DNA from: Aquabacterium sp.
GTDB taxonomy: Bacteria > Pseudomonadota > Gammaproteobacteria > Burkholderiales > Burkholderiaceae_C
Assembly (NCBI RefSeq): GCF_016195855.1
Contig: NZ_JACPYU010000012.1
Coordinates: 124,001-188,000, forward strand
Direction of reading: 5' to 3'
DNA length: 64,000 nucleotides
Below the pieces are notes generated by a model. The model searched no databases. It was not told the DNA's origin and saw only the letters and a program-made list of their open reading frames with translations. The translations under genes and the position numbers were made by a program. Below, in pieces: positions 27,577 through 36,119 of the stretch; position 1 is the stretch's first letter; each line of letters starts with the position of its first letter.

Positions 27577-28718
27577 GCAGCCTCCTGACGTGCGGCGTCC
27601 AGCGCCGCCTGCTCTCGTGCCAGGCGGGCACGACTGGTTTCATGGGCGACGCGCTCGGCGCGCACAGCCTGTTGCCTGACCATCCACTCACCCATGCGAC
27701 CACGCAGGGCTTCACTGGCCAGGATCAACACAAAAGCAAAGCCTTGCAGCACCAGCACCGACGCATCGGGCAAGTCAAGCCGGCGCTGCAGCAAGCTGCC
27801 AGCCGACCCGAAGCCACCGAACAGGATGGCCACGGGGATCACAGCAAACGGGTTGTGGCGGGCTACGAAGGACACCAGGATGCCCGTGTAGCCCAAGCCC
27901 GCGATCAGCGAAGCATTGGCGTTGGTATGTACCGCCGCCACCTCGATGCCACCCGCCAGCCCAGCACAGGCCCCACCCAGGCCACAAGCCGTGATGATGA
28001 GCCGGTGGCTGGGCAAGCCCACCAGCCGCGCCGCACGGGCATTGCCCCCCACCACCCGCGTGGCAAAACCATGCGTGGAGCCAAACAGCCACAGGCCCGC
28101 CACCACACAGGCCACCGCGCCCCACACCAGGCCCCAGTGCACCTCGTAACCCGGCAGCAGGCCCAACAGATTGCGCTCATTCAAGGGCAAGGTAGAGGGT
28201 TTGTTCAAGCTACTGGGGTCCTTCATAGGGCCCTCCACAAAGTGCTTGAACAGGCCAATGGCCAGGTAGCTCATCAGCAGGGAGCCGATGGTTTCGTTCA
28301 CGCCGCGGTATTGGCGCAGCACACCGGCCAGCGCAATCCAGGCACCACCGGCCAGTGCACTGGCCAACAGCACCAGCACGGTGCCCATGACACCCGCGGG
28401 CGGGGCAAACAGGTAAGGCAGGCCCGCACAGGCCAGCCCACCCAGCACCAGCGCCCCCTCGCCACCAATCACCATCAGGCCGGCACGCTGCGGGATCGCC
28501 ACGCACAAGGCCGTCAGCATCAGCGGTGCGGCACGCTGCAGGGTGTTCTGCCATGAGAAGGCATCACCGAAGGCCCCCTTGAACAGCAGCAGCCAGGTCT
28601 CGGTCGGGCTGGTGCCACCCAGCCACACAAAGCCGCCAAACAGCAGCACCGCGCCAGCCAACGCCAGCACAGGCAAGACCACGCTGTCGAACACCACGGC
28701 CACGCGTGAATCACTCAT
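27573..28718 (-). CDS. BMP-type ABC importer permease 1
   Basis: A 381-residue membrane protein of the NupP/YufP type, with several strongly hydrophobic segments (for example VLPVLALAGAVLLFGGFVWLG) and the family motifs ISPQRAG-like (IPQRAGLMVIGGEGALVLGG) and GGIEVAAVHTNANASLIAGLGYTG. A charged cytoplasmic tail (REQAALDAARQEAA) ends the protein. It lies 15 bp after the substrate-binding protein gene and overlaps the second permease by four bases. Confidence 0.9.
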   Translation of the reverse strand: MSDSRVAVVFDSVVLPVLALAGAVLLFGGFVWLGGTSPTETWLLLFKGAFGDAFSWQNTLQRAAPLMLTALCVAIPQRAGLMVIGGEGALVLGGLACAGLPYLFAPPAGVMGTVLVLLASALAGGAWIALAGVLRQYRGVNETIGSLLMSYLAIGLFKHFVEGPMKDPSSLNKPSTLPLNERNLLGLLPGYEVHWGLVWGAVACVVAGLWLFGSTHGFATRVVGGNARAARLVGLPSHRLIITACGLGGACAGLAGGIEVAAVHTNANASLIAGLGYTGILVSFVARHNPFAVIPVAILFGGFGSAGSLLQRRLDLPDASVLVLQGFAFVLILASEALRGRMGEWMVRQQAVRAERVAHETSRARLAREQAALDAARQEAA

Positions 28719-28733
28719 GGGGCACCCCGCTTG

Positions 28734-29852
28734 TCAGACCTTGCCGATCACACCTTCAACCAGGTAGTTCATGCCCTCCAGCGCCGGGTCGATCTGCTTC
28801 ATCGTGGTGCCCTTGGGGATCACGACCTTGCCGGTGTTGTCCTTGATCTCACCCTTGAAGATCTCGAACTCGTCCTTGAGCATGGCGGCCTTGATGGCAT
28901 CGGCCTGCTTGCGCGCGCCATCGGGCACCATCGGCCCATATGGCGAGGTCTTGACGAAGCCTTCCTTCAGCCCACCACGCAGGAAGTTGGGGTGCGGCTT
29001 GCCGGTGCGCGCCGCGTCCACGATCTGCTTGTAGGGCGTGACCCAGTTCCACTCGGCACCCGTCAGGTAGGCATTGGGCGCGAGCCTGGCTTGCGAGGCG
29101 TGGTAGCCGCACACGAACTTGCCGCGCTTGGCCGCGGTTTCGACGATGACCTTGGGGCCGTCCACGTGCATGGTGAACACGTCCACACCCTGGTCAGCCA
29201 GGCTGTTGGTGGCCTCGGCCTCTTTCACCGGCATGGACCAGTCACCCGTGAAGATGACCGAGCAGGTGATGTCCGGGTGCACCGAGCGCGCGCCCATCGT
29301 GAACGCGTTGATGTTGCGCAGCACCTGCGGGATGGGCTTGGCCGCCACGAAGCCGATCTTCTTGGACTTCGTCATGTGGCCAGCGATCACGCCGTTCAGG
29401 TACTGGCATTCGTCGATGTAGCCAAAGAAGCTGCCCACCGTCTTGGGGTGCTTGGCCGCGTCCCACATGCCGCCGCAATGCGCAAAGCGCACATCGGGGT
29501 TCTTCTTGGCCACCTCCAGGATGTGCGGGTTGAAGTAGCCGAAGGAGGTGGGGAACAGCAGCGTGGCGCCGTCCTGCGAGATCATGCCCTGCATGGTCTT
29601 TTGCACAGCCTGGGTTTCAGGCACGTTTTCTTCACCGACGATCTTGATGCCAGGCATCTTCTTGATCTCGGAGGCGGCTTCGTAGTGCGACTGGTTGTAG
29701 CCGAAGTCATCCTTCGGCCCGACGTAGATCATGCCGATCGTCAGCGGTTTCTGGGCCATCACCAGGTCGGACCAGCCCCCGAGCGCCAACCCGGCCCCCG
29801 TTGCACCGACACCCTTGATCCACGTCCGACGATTCCATTGATCCATAGCCAT
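28734..29852 (-). CDS. BMP-family ABC importer substrate-binding protein, Tat signal
   Basis: A 372-residue periplasmic binding protein of the BMP/PnrA family (IGMIYVGPKDDFGYNQSHYEA, FAHCGGMWDAAKHPKTVGSFFGYIDECQYLNGVIAGHM, KKIGFVAAKPIPQVLRNINAFTMGAR). The N-terminus MDQWNRRTWIKGVGATGAG is a twin-arginine signal ending near VMAQ. The start at 29852 has AAGGAGAG upstream; ATG at 29846 is the alternative. Known relatives bind nucleosides or purine derivatives. The linked biuret and allophanate hydrolases point to a ureide ligand here, which is inference. Confidence 0.9.
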   Translation of the reverse strand: MAMDQWNRRTWIKGVGATGAGLALGGWSDLVMAQKPLTIGMIYVGPKDDFGYNQSHYEAASEIKKMPGIKIVGEENVPETQAVQKTMQGMISQDGATLLFPTSFGYFNPHILEVAKKNPDVRFAHCGGMWDAAKHPKTVGSFFGYIDECQYLNGVIAGHMTKSKKIGFVAAKPIPQVLRNINAFTMGARSVHPDITCSVIFTGDWSMPVKEAEATNSLADQGVDVFTMHVDGPKVIVETAAKRGKFVCGYHASQARLAPNAYLTGAEWNWVTPYKQIVDAARTGKPHPNFLRGGLKEGFVKTSPYGPMVPDGARKQADAIKAAMLKDEFEIFKGEIKDNTGKVVIPKGTTMKQIDPALEGMNYLVEGVIGKV

Positions 29853-29930
29853 GCGTCTCTCCTTGCACCAGTCTGTTGCGCAACCCATCTCCCGTGCACC
29901 GCCTTGAGGCGGCGCTGACATACCGGGTGA

Positions 29931-29949
29931 TGTACAGACTGGTATACAA
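29931..29949. promoter_or_regulatory. Candidate GntR operator upstream of the importer operon
   Basis: TGTACA (29931-29936) and the near-palindrome TGGTATACAA (29940-29949) lie 79-97 bp before the first gene of the importer operon. FCD-type GntR proteins often bind TTGTATACAA-like sites, so this is a plausible target of the regulator at 20021. Confidence 0.45.
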
Positions 29950-29984
29950 GCAATGGCTATGCCTGATCCTTGGATCGCCAGGCG

Positions 29985-30833
29985 CTACGTGGTCTCCGCC
30001 TTGAAGGACTGCAAGATGCCGTCGTCGATCCAGCGGCGCAACAGGCTGGACGCCAGCATGGCCACGTCCGCTTCGGGGAAGCGCTCGGCCAGCAGGGCGC
30101 AGATGTCACCAAATGGGCGGCCCAGCAGCATGGCCGTCAAGGCCACGTCCTCCTGAGGGGTCACGCTGCGAAAATGGGGGCGCTCGTCTTGCCGCCAGAC
30201 AAGCACCCCCATCGGCGCCGGCAAGGCCTGGGCCTCGGGGACGTCTTCGCCCTGGTCCAGGGCATGCCACAGGCTCAGGGTGTTGTGCTGCATGGTCAGC
30301 ACGGCCACACAGGGCTGCGCCTCCAGCATCACCTCGCCCCAGGCCTCGGCGGGCACGGCGGCCAGATCAGCCAGGGTCGCCACAGGCTGATCGGCCGCAT
30401 CGAAGGCCCGCCGCAAAGACCAGTCCAGGCTGGCCAGCTCGGCCACCTCGGGGTGGTCGCCCGCCCCCGCCGCAGCCAGGCGGTCGCCCCCCAACCAGTC
30501 CGGCCACATCTGGCCATACCACCGCAAGTTGGCATGACGAGACGGGTGCTGCTCGATGAAGGCCAGCGCCAGGTGGTTGAACCACCCGTCACCCAGGTAG
30601 CTCAGGGTATGGCCAAAGGTGTCGCGCATGGTTTCCAGCAAGCGCGCACGGTAGGCATGGTGGTAGATGCCCAGGCGGCGTGCGCTGCTCAAGGCGCCGC
30701 TTGCTTGCACATCGGCCAGCGCGGCCGCATCGCTCGAGACATCACTGGCGACATCACCCGCCAGCACATACGCCTGCATGCGCGCCTGGATGGCCGCCAG
30801 ATCGCCGCCCGCTTCGATGACCTCGGTGTTCAT
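29985..30833 (-). CDS. bufC: BufC/HvfC-like DUF2063 protein
   Basis: A 282-residue protein with the DUF2063 N-terminal domain ([57 protein letters not shown]) found beside DUF692 enzymes. It is thought to recruit the precursor peptide to the MNIO enzyme. Its start overlaps the enzyme's stop by four bases (ATGA). It is the last gene of the bufA-bufB-bufC set. Confidence 0.85.
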   Translation of the reverse strand: MNTEVIEAGGDLAAIQARMQAYVLAGDVASDVSSDAAALADVQASGALSSARRLGIYHHAYRARLLETMRDTFGHTLSYLGDGWFNHLALAFIEQHPSRHANLRWYGQMWPDWLGGDRLAAAGAGDHPEVAELASLDWSLRRAFDAADQPVATLADLAAVPAEAWGEVMLEAQPCVAVLTMQHNTLSLWHALDQGEDVPEAQALPAPMGVLVWRQDERPHFRSVTPQEDVALTAMLLGRPFGDICALLAERFPEADVAMLASSLLRRWIDDGILQSFKAETT

Positions 30834-31705
30834 GCCGCCTCCTTCCAGGCGCCAGCCGCCATCCGCCGCGCCTGGTCCAGCTCATTGATCAGTTCAGGCA
30901 AAGGCGGGATGTGGTCATCGCGCTCGATCATCGTGGCCACATGACCAAAGCGCCGGCATGCATGCGCATACAAGGCCCACACCGGGTCGGACACGGGTTG
31001 GTCGTGCGTATCGATGATGTGGTCGCCGTTGTGCGAATGCCCTGCCAGGTGCATCTGCTGCACACGGTGCGCGGGCATGCGGTCGATATAGCCCATGGCA
31101 TCAAAGCCATGGTTCACGCTGCTCACGTAGATGTTGTTGACATCCAGCAGCAGCAGGCAGTCAGCGCGCTCGCACACGGCAGCGACAAAGTCCCACTCGC
31201 TCATGTGCGACTGCTTGAAGTTCACGTAGCTGGAGACGTTCTCCAGCACCAGCCGCCGGCCCAGCACATCCTGGACCTGGCGCACATTGCGCACCACCAC
31301 GTCCAGCGCCTCATCGGTATAGGGCAAGGGCATGAGGTCATGCACTTGACGACCGTGCACGCCCGTCCAGCACAGGTGGTCCGACACCCACAGGGGCTGC
31401 ACGTGGTCCACCAGTTGCTTGAGCTGCTGAAGGTAGGCCCGATCGGGGCCCTCTACAGAGCCGATCGACAAGGCCACGCCATGCATGGCCATGGGGTAGT
31501 GCGCGCGGATGGCGTCGAGCATGCGCAGAGGCTTGCCGCCTGGCACCATGTAGTTGTCGCTGAGGATCTCCAGCCAGTCCACGCGTTGTGGCTGCGCCAG
31601 AAAGTCGGCGTAGTGCGCCGTGCGCAGGCCCAGCCCGAAGCCGGGCGAAGGCTGCGTCAGGCGCCCATGGGCCCAAGCGTTGTCAGCAGCACGGAACATG
31701 CTCAT
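30830..31705 (-). CDS. bufB: BufB/DUF692 multinuclear iron-dependent oxidative enzyme (MNIO)
   Basis: A 291-residue TIM-barrel protein of the DUF692 family ([84 protein letters not shown]). The Asp/His/Asn/Glu residues in these motifs form the di- or tri-iron site. MNIOs oxidise cysteines of precursor peptides; with a bufferin precursor they make copper-binding heterocycles. It lies 17 bp after bufA and overlaps bufC by four bases. The start MSMFRAADN at 31705 is chosen because the longer frame has no family similarity. Confidence 0.92.
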   Translation of the reverse strand: MSMFRAADNAWAHGRLTQPSPGFGLGLRTAHYADFLAQPQRVDWLEILSDNYMVPGGKPLRMLDAIRAHYPMAMHGVALSIGSVEGPDRAYLQQLKQLVDHVQPLWVSDHLCWTGVHGRQVHDLMPLPYTDEALDVVVRNVRQVQDVLGRRLVLENVSSYVNFKQSHMSEWDFVAAVCERADCLLLLDVNNIYVSSVNHGFDAMGYIDRMPAHRVQQMHLAGHSHNGDHIIDTHDQPVSDPVWALYAHACRRFGHVATMIERDDHIPPLPELINELDQARRMAAGAWKEAA

Positions 31706-31722
31706 GATCGCGCCCGCCCGCT

Positions 31723-32010
31723 TTACTTGGCGTCGATATCGCCGATGGTGCCGCCCTTCATGAAGCAGGCCTTGGCATCCAGCGCCTTGAAGCCATGGCC
31801 CTTGCAGGCGTTCTGGCCCTTGCACGCATGTTCAGCGGTCTTGCAATCGCTGTTGCCCTTGCAGCTGTGCACGCCGTAGCAATGCACCTTGTCGCTGGCG
31901 GCCACGGCGCCCCCCATGCTGCCTGCAGGGGCGTCAGCGGCGAACACGGCGGTGCTCAGGGCCATCAGGGCGGCAGCGGCGGCCAGGGAAGCGGAAGTAC
32001 GTTGGGTCAT
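31723..32010 (-). CDS. bufA: Bufferin-type metallophore precursor (BufA-like)
   Basis: A 95-residue exported peptide. The signal peptide [20 protein letters not shown] ends near VFAADA. The mature part carries six cysteines in spaced pairs ([35 protein letters not shown]), the pattern of BufA1/DUF2282-type precursors. Cysteines are expected to be modified by the MNIO enzyme and the product to bind copper in the periplasm. It is first in the bufA-bufB-bufC operon. No DoxX-like BufD is present. Copper response is inferred from the family. Confidence 0.88.
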   Translation of the reverse strand: MTQRTSASLAAAAALMALSTAVFAADAPAGSMGGAVAASDKVHCYGVHSCKGNSDCKTAEHACKGQNACKGHGFKALDAKACFMKGGTIGDIDAK

Positions 32011-32019
32011 GTTGATTTC

Positions 32020-32116
32020 TCCGTAAGGTCAGGTGTTGAAGTGATTCCCCGGCAGCTTTGTTCGCCGGGGACATTGAGTAGTCGACGAGACCGCCCAGTC
32101 CTTACACCCTTACGGA
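32020..32116 (-). promoter_or_regulatory. bufA leader with long-range inverted repeat and hairpin
   Basis: TCCGTAAGG (32020-32028) and CCTTACGGA (32108-32116) are perfect 9-base complements. The copy near bufA covers part of its Shine-Dalgarno (CGGAG). Inside, TCCCCGGC (32046-32053) pairs with GCCGGGGA (32064-32071). On the minus strand GTAAGG occurs twice at the far end (32099-32116), so an ECF-type promoter there is possible. Whether the arms act in RNA or as DNA sites is not known. Confidence 0.45.
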
Positions 32117-32123
32117 AAAATCT

Positions 32124-32816
32124 TCAGCCTGGATTCACGCGCAGGTCTTCCAGCAAGGTGCCGTACATCAAACAGGCCTCGTCATGACCCGGCTCACGCC
32201 AGGGTTCGGCCAGCCCGGCTTCGTACCATTGCTGCATGGCGGGCAGGGCCAGCAGGCGCTGCACATAGGCCTGCGCCAGTGGCGACAAGGTCAAGCCATA
32301 GGTCTGGATGCGGAAAGCCACAGGCGCATAAAAGGCATCCACCGCGGTGAAGGCCGCACCTGCCAGGTAGGGCCCGCCAAAGCGCGTCAGCCCCTGACGC
32401 CAGAGCTCATCAAGCCGGGCCAGATCAGACTGGATGCGGGCCAGGGCAGCCTCATCCAACTGAACGCGCAGGCCACAGTTCATCGAGCAGACCTCGCGGA
32501 GCTCACCAAAGCCCGAGTGCATCTCGGCTGCCGCACAGCGCGCCCAGGCACGGGCATCGGCCCGCTCGGGCCAGACACCGGCGTGGCGCTCGGCCAGGTA
32601 TTCGGCAATGGCCAGCGAATCCCACACCACCTCGCCCGCCTGATGCAGGCAAGGCACCTTGCCGGTGGGAGAAAACGACCTGAACGTGGCCCAGTTGGGC
32701 CCGGCCGCGAAAACCTGCAGGTGCTCCTGGAAGGGCAGCCCCAGTTGCTTGAGCAGCACCCAGGGGCGCAGGGACCACGATGAGTAGTTCTTGTTGGCGA
32801 TGAAGAGGTCGTACAC
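32124..32816 (-). CDS. Glutathione S-transferase family protein
   Basis: A 230-residue protein starting with GTG at 32816 (VYDLFIANKNYSSWSLRPWV), preceded by GGGAG. The N-terminal thioredoxin-fold domain has the Ser-Ser-Trp-Ser catalytic region and the cis-proline/Asp-Ser motif (GKVPCLHQAGEVVWDSLAIAEYLAE). The C-terminal helical domain follows (FTAVDAFYAPVAFRIQTYG). It conjugates or reduces substrates with glutathione in the cytoplasm; the substrate is unknown. It is upstream of bufA on the same strand, so read-through into the bufferin operon is possible. Confidence 0.87.
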   Translation of the reverse strand: MYDLFIANKNYSSWSLRPWVLLKQLGLPFQEHLQVFAAGPNWATFRSFSPTGKVPCLHQAGEVVWDSLAIAEYLAERHAGVWPERADARAWARCAAAEMHSGFGELREVCSMNCGLRVQLDEAALARIQSDLARLDELWRQGLTRFGGPYLAGAAFTAVDAFYAPVAFRIQTYGLTLSPLAQAYVQRLLALPAMQQWYEAGLAEPWREPGHDEACLMYGTLLEDLRVNPG

Positions 32817-32896
32817 ACCAGCTCCCGAAGTTGTTGCGCTTCGGGCAGAGCTTAGCGCGCTCTGGTTCGGACCGCACCTTGGCGCGGGCACGTTCT

Positions 32897-33580
32897 TTAT
32901 TGCTGCCGGCCCTGCGAAGCTGCCGCAGCCGCATCAGCGGTGCTCGCCAGGCGCGCTGTTTCAGCCGCCGCACGCTTGCCGCGTGCCTGCGCATCGGGCT
33001 CGGCGTCATTGAGCAGCCCCGTCAGGATGCGCTTGGCTTCGGTGAGGTCCATCTCGCCATTGGTGATGCGCACCGGCAGCTCACCGATCAGTTGCTCGGC
33101 CAGCTCCTTGCGACGGGCCTTGTCCGGCGACTGGGACATGCCCTCCCACAGCTCCAGCTGCTTGTTGAAGCGCAGGAAATTGACCAGGCGCGTGAGCTCG
33201 CGATCGGGGTCCCCTGCCTGCTGCGAGACGCCCTTGAGCATCTGCCACTCCAGCGCAGAAACGAACGATGGCCGCTCCTTGACGGGGCCCACGATGGGCT
33301 TCAAACCAGGCTGCTTCTCCAGCTCCTTGGCCGCCTCCTGCTGGCGCTCCTGCATCACCTTGGTCTCGACCTCAATCTGGGCTGCCGTCATCGTGCTGCT
33401 GGCCGGCACCTGCGCGGCCATGGCCTGAGAAGCGCCCGGCGAGGCGTCGGTCACGCGGCCGGCGTCTTCCGGACTGGGCGAGCGCGACCACCACATCGCC
33501 GCTGCCGCCACCACCGCCACGGTGCCTGCGACCGCAACCCACTTCATGTTCGAATTGTTTTCCAGATGAACTTGTGCCAT
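32897..33580 (-). CDS. Membrane-anchored protein of unknown function, possible lipase-associated factor
   Basis: From the ATG at 33580 (MAQVHLENNSNMKWVAV) the protein has 227 residues. One N-terminal membrane segment (about 13-33) is followed by a Pro/Ser/Ala linker and a highly charged, helical periplasmic part (KVMQERQQEAAKELEKQPG, LVNFLRFNKQLELWEGM, RRKELAEQLIGELPVRI). The topology and helical content recall lipase chaperones or phospholipase accessory proteins. The neighbour at 33793 is a secreted lipase, but no diagnostic chaperone motif was seen. The lipase terminator at 33732-33762 separates the two. Confidence 0.65.
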   Translation of the reverse strand: MAQVHLENNSNMKWVAVAGTVAVVAAAAMWWSRSPSPEDAGRVTDASPGASQAMAAQVPASSTMTAAQIEVETKVMQERQQEAAKELEKQPGLKPIVGPVKERPSFVSALEWQMLKGVSQQAGDPDRELTRLVNFLRFNKQLELWEGMSQSPDKARRKELAEQLIGELPVRITNGEMDLTEAKRILTGLLNDAEPDAQARGKRAAAETARLASTADAAAAASQGRQQ

Positions 33581-33731
33581 TTTCAGACCTGTCTGTTTGC
33601 AACGATGACGTCCAGCCCAGTTTGATCGGACACGCCCCACGGGTTCCTGAGCAGTAACCCGAAATCGGGCCCTTGCCCCCCGAGAACGAGCGGGAATGCA
33701 AGCCGACACACACCGAGGCCACGCGCCAAAG

Positions 33732-33762
33732 AAAAAGCCCACCCGGGCAAGCCGGGCGGGCT
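33732..33762 (-). terminator. Rho-independent terminator of lipase gene 1
   Basis: On the minus strand AGCCCGCCCGG pairs with CCGGGTGGGCT (one G-U) around a short loop and is followed by TTTTTCTTT. It lies 31 bp after the lipase stop codon. Confidence 0.85.
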
Positions 33763-33792
33763 GAACATCAACTACTCAGGATCGAAAAGCGA

Positions 33793-35604
33793 TCAGTAAG
33801 AAGTCGGTGCGGGCGGGTTCACGGTGAACGAGTAGGTCTGGCCCGAGCCGGACATCATGGCCGACAGGATGGCCGAGATGAAGCAACCCTTGACTTGCGG
33901 GAAGGTGGTGGTGCCAGAGAAGTTCAGGCCGTTACCCAGCGCAGACACAGGACCGTCGAAGTCCAGAGGGAAGGCCACGGGCGTGACCGTCTTGCACTCG
34001 CCAACAGGGATACCCGACACCGAGGTGATCGAGATGTCAGCGTAGGCCTTGCCATGCACGTGCAGCTTGCCAGCGTTGTCCAGCGAAGCGGTGCCGGTGG
34101 TGGCGCCGTTCGGGGTGACCTTCATGCCGATTTGCGAACCGATGCCGATGATCTTCAGCGATTGCTTGAAGTCAGGCACGCTCAAGGTACCGTTGAGGGT
34201 CTTGGCGGTGATGTCGGTCGTGGCCGTGAAGGTCGAGGCAGCCGGCAGGTACACGGTCTGGCCCAGGGTCTTCAGACCAACGGTTGCGGTCAGCGGCCAG
34301 GCGTCCAGCTTCACGATGAAGTTGCTGCCAGGCGCGGTGTTGGTGTTGGTGGGCGTGGGGTAGCCAGTGGTGTTGGTCGCGCAGGAGCTGGGAGCAGCCT
34401 TGCCGGCAAAACGGTCGGCCATCCAGGCCAGCGCCTTCGGAGCAGCCTGGAACTGGGTCACGATGTGCTCGCTGGGGTACAGGTCGAACTGGACCTTGCC
34501 GCCATTGGCGCAGTAGTAGCGCTTGAGGTCGATGTCCTGAGCCAGGGGGATGAACTCGTCAGCCTTGCCGTGGTACTGGTACATCGGCACGGTCAGTGCG
34601 CTCTTGCCCAGGTTCTGCTGGTTCAGCGTGGCTTCGACGGCCGGCACGCCCAGGATGTCGTCCAGGGTGATACCGGTGGGGTCAACCGTGAACTGCGACA
34701 GGGTCTTGTTCTGCAGATCGAACAGGGCCGTGAACACGCATTCGGTCTTCAGCTTGGCGATCTGGGCCTTGCCGTCAGCGCTGGCCAGCAGGTTGAAGTT
34801 CTTGCCGATGGTGCCGGGGTATTGCACGCCCAGGCCAGCCACGCCGGAAGCCAGGAAGGCGGCGCCCAGGTTGCCGTCCAGGAAGTGGGCGGCAGCGATG
34901 AAGTTGGCGGGGATGCCACCAGCGGCCACACCGGCCACCTTCAGGTCAGGTGCGTAGGTGGACAGCACTTCGGCAGCCCAGGCAGCCGATTGACCACCTT
35001 GCGAGAAGCCCCAGATACCGACCGGTGCGGTCGCGGAGATGCCAACCGAAGGAATCGCGGTGGCGGCCTTGAAGATGTCCAGAACGGCATTGCCTTGCGA
35101 CTGGCCGGACAGGTAGGTGGACTCGGTGCCAGTCAGGTAACCAGCGTAGTCGGACACCAGCACAGCGTAGCCAGCCTTCAGGGCGGCGTTGATGTTGGCG
35201 TTTTCATATTCGTTGCTGCCAGCGGCGAACTGACGCGAAGGGGCGCAATCCTGAGCCAGGCCTTGCGTGCCCACGGCGTACAGGATCACGGGACGAGCGC
35301 CCGTGCCCGACCAGGCGGTCGTGGGCACCAGCACGGTACCGGACACGGCGTTGGGCTTGCCGAGCGAGTCAGTGGACTGGTACAGCACGTTGAAGGCCTT
35401 GGTGGCCGGGGCGCCGGCGCCCAGGTTGACCGTGGCAGGACGGTACTGGATCAGGTCGCCATGGGCGCCGCCCAGAACGGCTGGGTTGGTGTAGAAAGTG
35501 GCGTCGGAAGGACCAACGACGGGGGCGGCATAAGCAGACGACACCGCCAGGGCGATGGCGGCCAGGGGCACGCTCAGAACGGTCTTGCGCAGGGTACGGA
35601 TCAT
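33793..35604 (-). CDS. Secreted lipase 1 (LIP family, alpha/beta hydrolase)
   Basis: A 603-residue exported protein. The signal peptide MIRTLRKTVLSVPLAAIALA is cleaved near AYA-AP. The alpha/beta-hydrolase domain of the secretory-lipase family occupies roughly 50-410, with nucleophile Ser201 in GFSQGGQ, Asp349 in HGKADEF and His380 in YPSEHIV. After a Pro/Thr/Asn linker a beta-rich C-terminal domain of ~190 residues of unknown role ends in TYSFTVNPPAP. GGAGAG precedes the ATG at 35604. It probably hydrolyses triacylglycerols outside the cell. It is a close paralogue of the gene at 38224, including its upstream control region. Confidence 0.88.
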   Translation of the reverse strand: MIRTLRKTVLSVPLAAIALAVSSAYAAPVVGPSDATFYTNPAVLGGAHGDLIQYRPATVNLGAGAPATKAFNVLYQSTDSLGKPNAVSGTVLVPTTAWSGTGARPVILYAVGTQGLAQDCAPSRQFAAGSNEYENANINAALKAGYAVLVSDYAGYLTGTESTYLSGQSQGNAVLDIFKAATAIPSVGISATAPVGIWGFSQGGQSAAWAAEVLSTYAPDLKVAGVAAGGIPANFIAAAHFLDGNLGAAFLASGVAGLGVQYPGTIGKNFNLLASADGKAQIAKLKTECVFTALFDLQNKTLSQFTVDPTGITLDDILGVPAVEATLNQQNLGKSALTVPMYQYHGKADEFIPLAQDIDLKRYYCANGGKVQFDLYPSEHIVTQFQAAPKALAWMADRFAGKAAPSSCATNTTGYPTPTNTNTAPGSNFIVKLDAWPLTATVGLKTLGQTVYLPAASTFTATTDITAKTLNGTLSVPDFKQSLKIIGIGSQIGMKVTPNGATTGTASLDNAGKLHVHGKAYADISITSVSGIPVGECKTVTPVAFPLDFDGPVSALGNGLNFSGTTTFPQVKGCFISAILSAMMSGSGQTYSFTVNPPAPTSY

Positions 35605-36119
35605 GTGTCTCTCCATGTGAAGCTTGGCGATTTATCGAACGCCAACAATCGGTTAACTGTCACCGTTAGTCTCTCGAACTGTTGCAGGCTGAACGAATAG
35701 GGTTTTTGCGCGACTGGCGGGAAATCCACCCCAAACCCCGTGATCGCGGGAGATACAAAACGCCCCAATCGGCTTGGGTTCCCCCTCTCCCCCGAGAGGG
35801 TTAACCCAGAAAAAGCCCCCTTCTAACCCCCTCAAAAAGCCTGTCCGACAAGCGCCTGCGCGCCCCATCCGGACAGCGCCAAACCGCACCACAAACCGCC
35901 CACCGCGCCGCGAAACAGCCCCTTTGATTCAGGGGGACACACAGGCTGAAGTGCCAAAACCCGCACGATCGTGCGCAATGACTTGCCACAAGCGGCCGAC
36001 TCTGGGGTATAAACGCGTCCTGATTCGAACGACCGTTTGAAAAGAACGATCGTTCTAAAAGCAACCATTCCCCCAACAGCGCCACTCGACTCTGGCGCCC
36101 GACCGAACCGAGGTGACAT
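35605..36119. promoter_or_regulatory. Divergent control region of lipase 1 and acyl-CoA dehydrogenase 2
   Basis: The 515-bp region holds no gene. Near lipase 1 it shares an upstream block with lipase 2: GGTTAACTGTCAC at 35651-35663, lying 47 bp from the start codon in both genes, and TTGGGTTCCCCCTCTCCCCC at 35774-35793, 170 bp away in both. CCCTCTC/GAGAGGG (35783-35800) makes a small hairpin. Near the dehydrogenase it holds the twin TetR sites at 36024-36056. Confidence 0.65.
36024..36056. promoter_or_regulatory. Twin TetR-type operators upstream of acyl-CoA dehydrogenase 2
   Basis: Site 1 has core AACGACCGTT (centre about 36032.5) within 36024-36042. Site 2, AGAACGATCGTTCT (36043-36056), is a perfect 14-bp palindrome centred at 36049.5. 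The centres are 17 bp apart and share the core of the site at 2987-3003, so control by the TetR at 2227 is likely. Confidence 0.65.

Noticed and set aside
29899..29912. CCGCCTTGAGGCGG hairpin in the leader of the binding-protein gene as a riboswitch
   Set aside because: It is a single short stem with no conserved aptamer features visible.
32824..32863. Two short inverted repeats upstream of the GST gene as a terminator for the gene at 32897
   Set aside because: No T-tract follows on the minus strand. They may affect the GST leader, but evidence is too thin.
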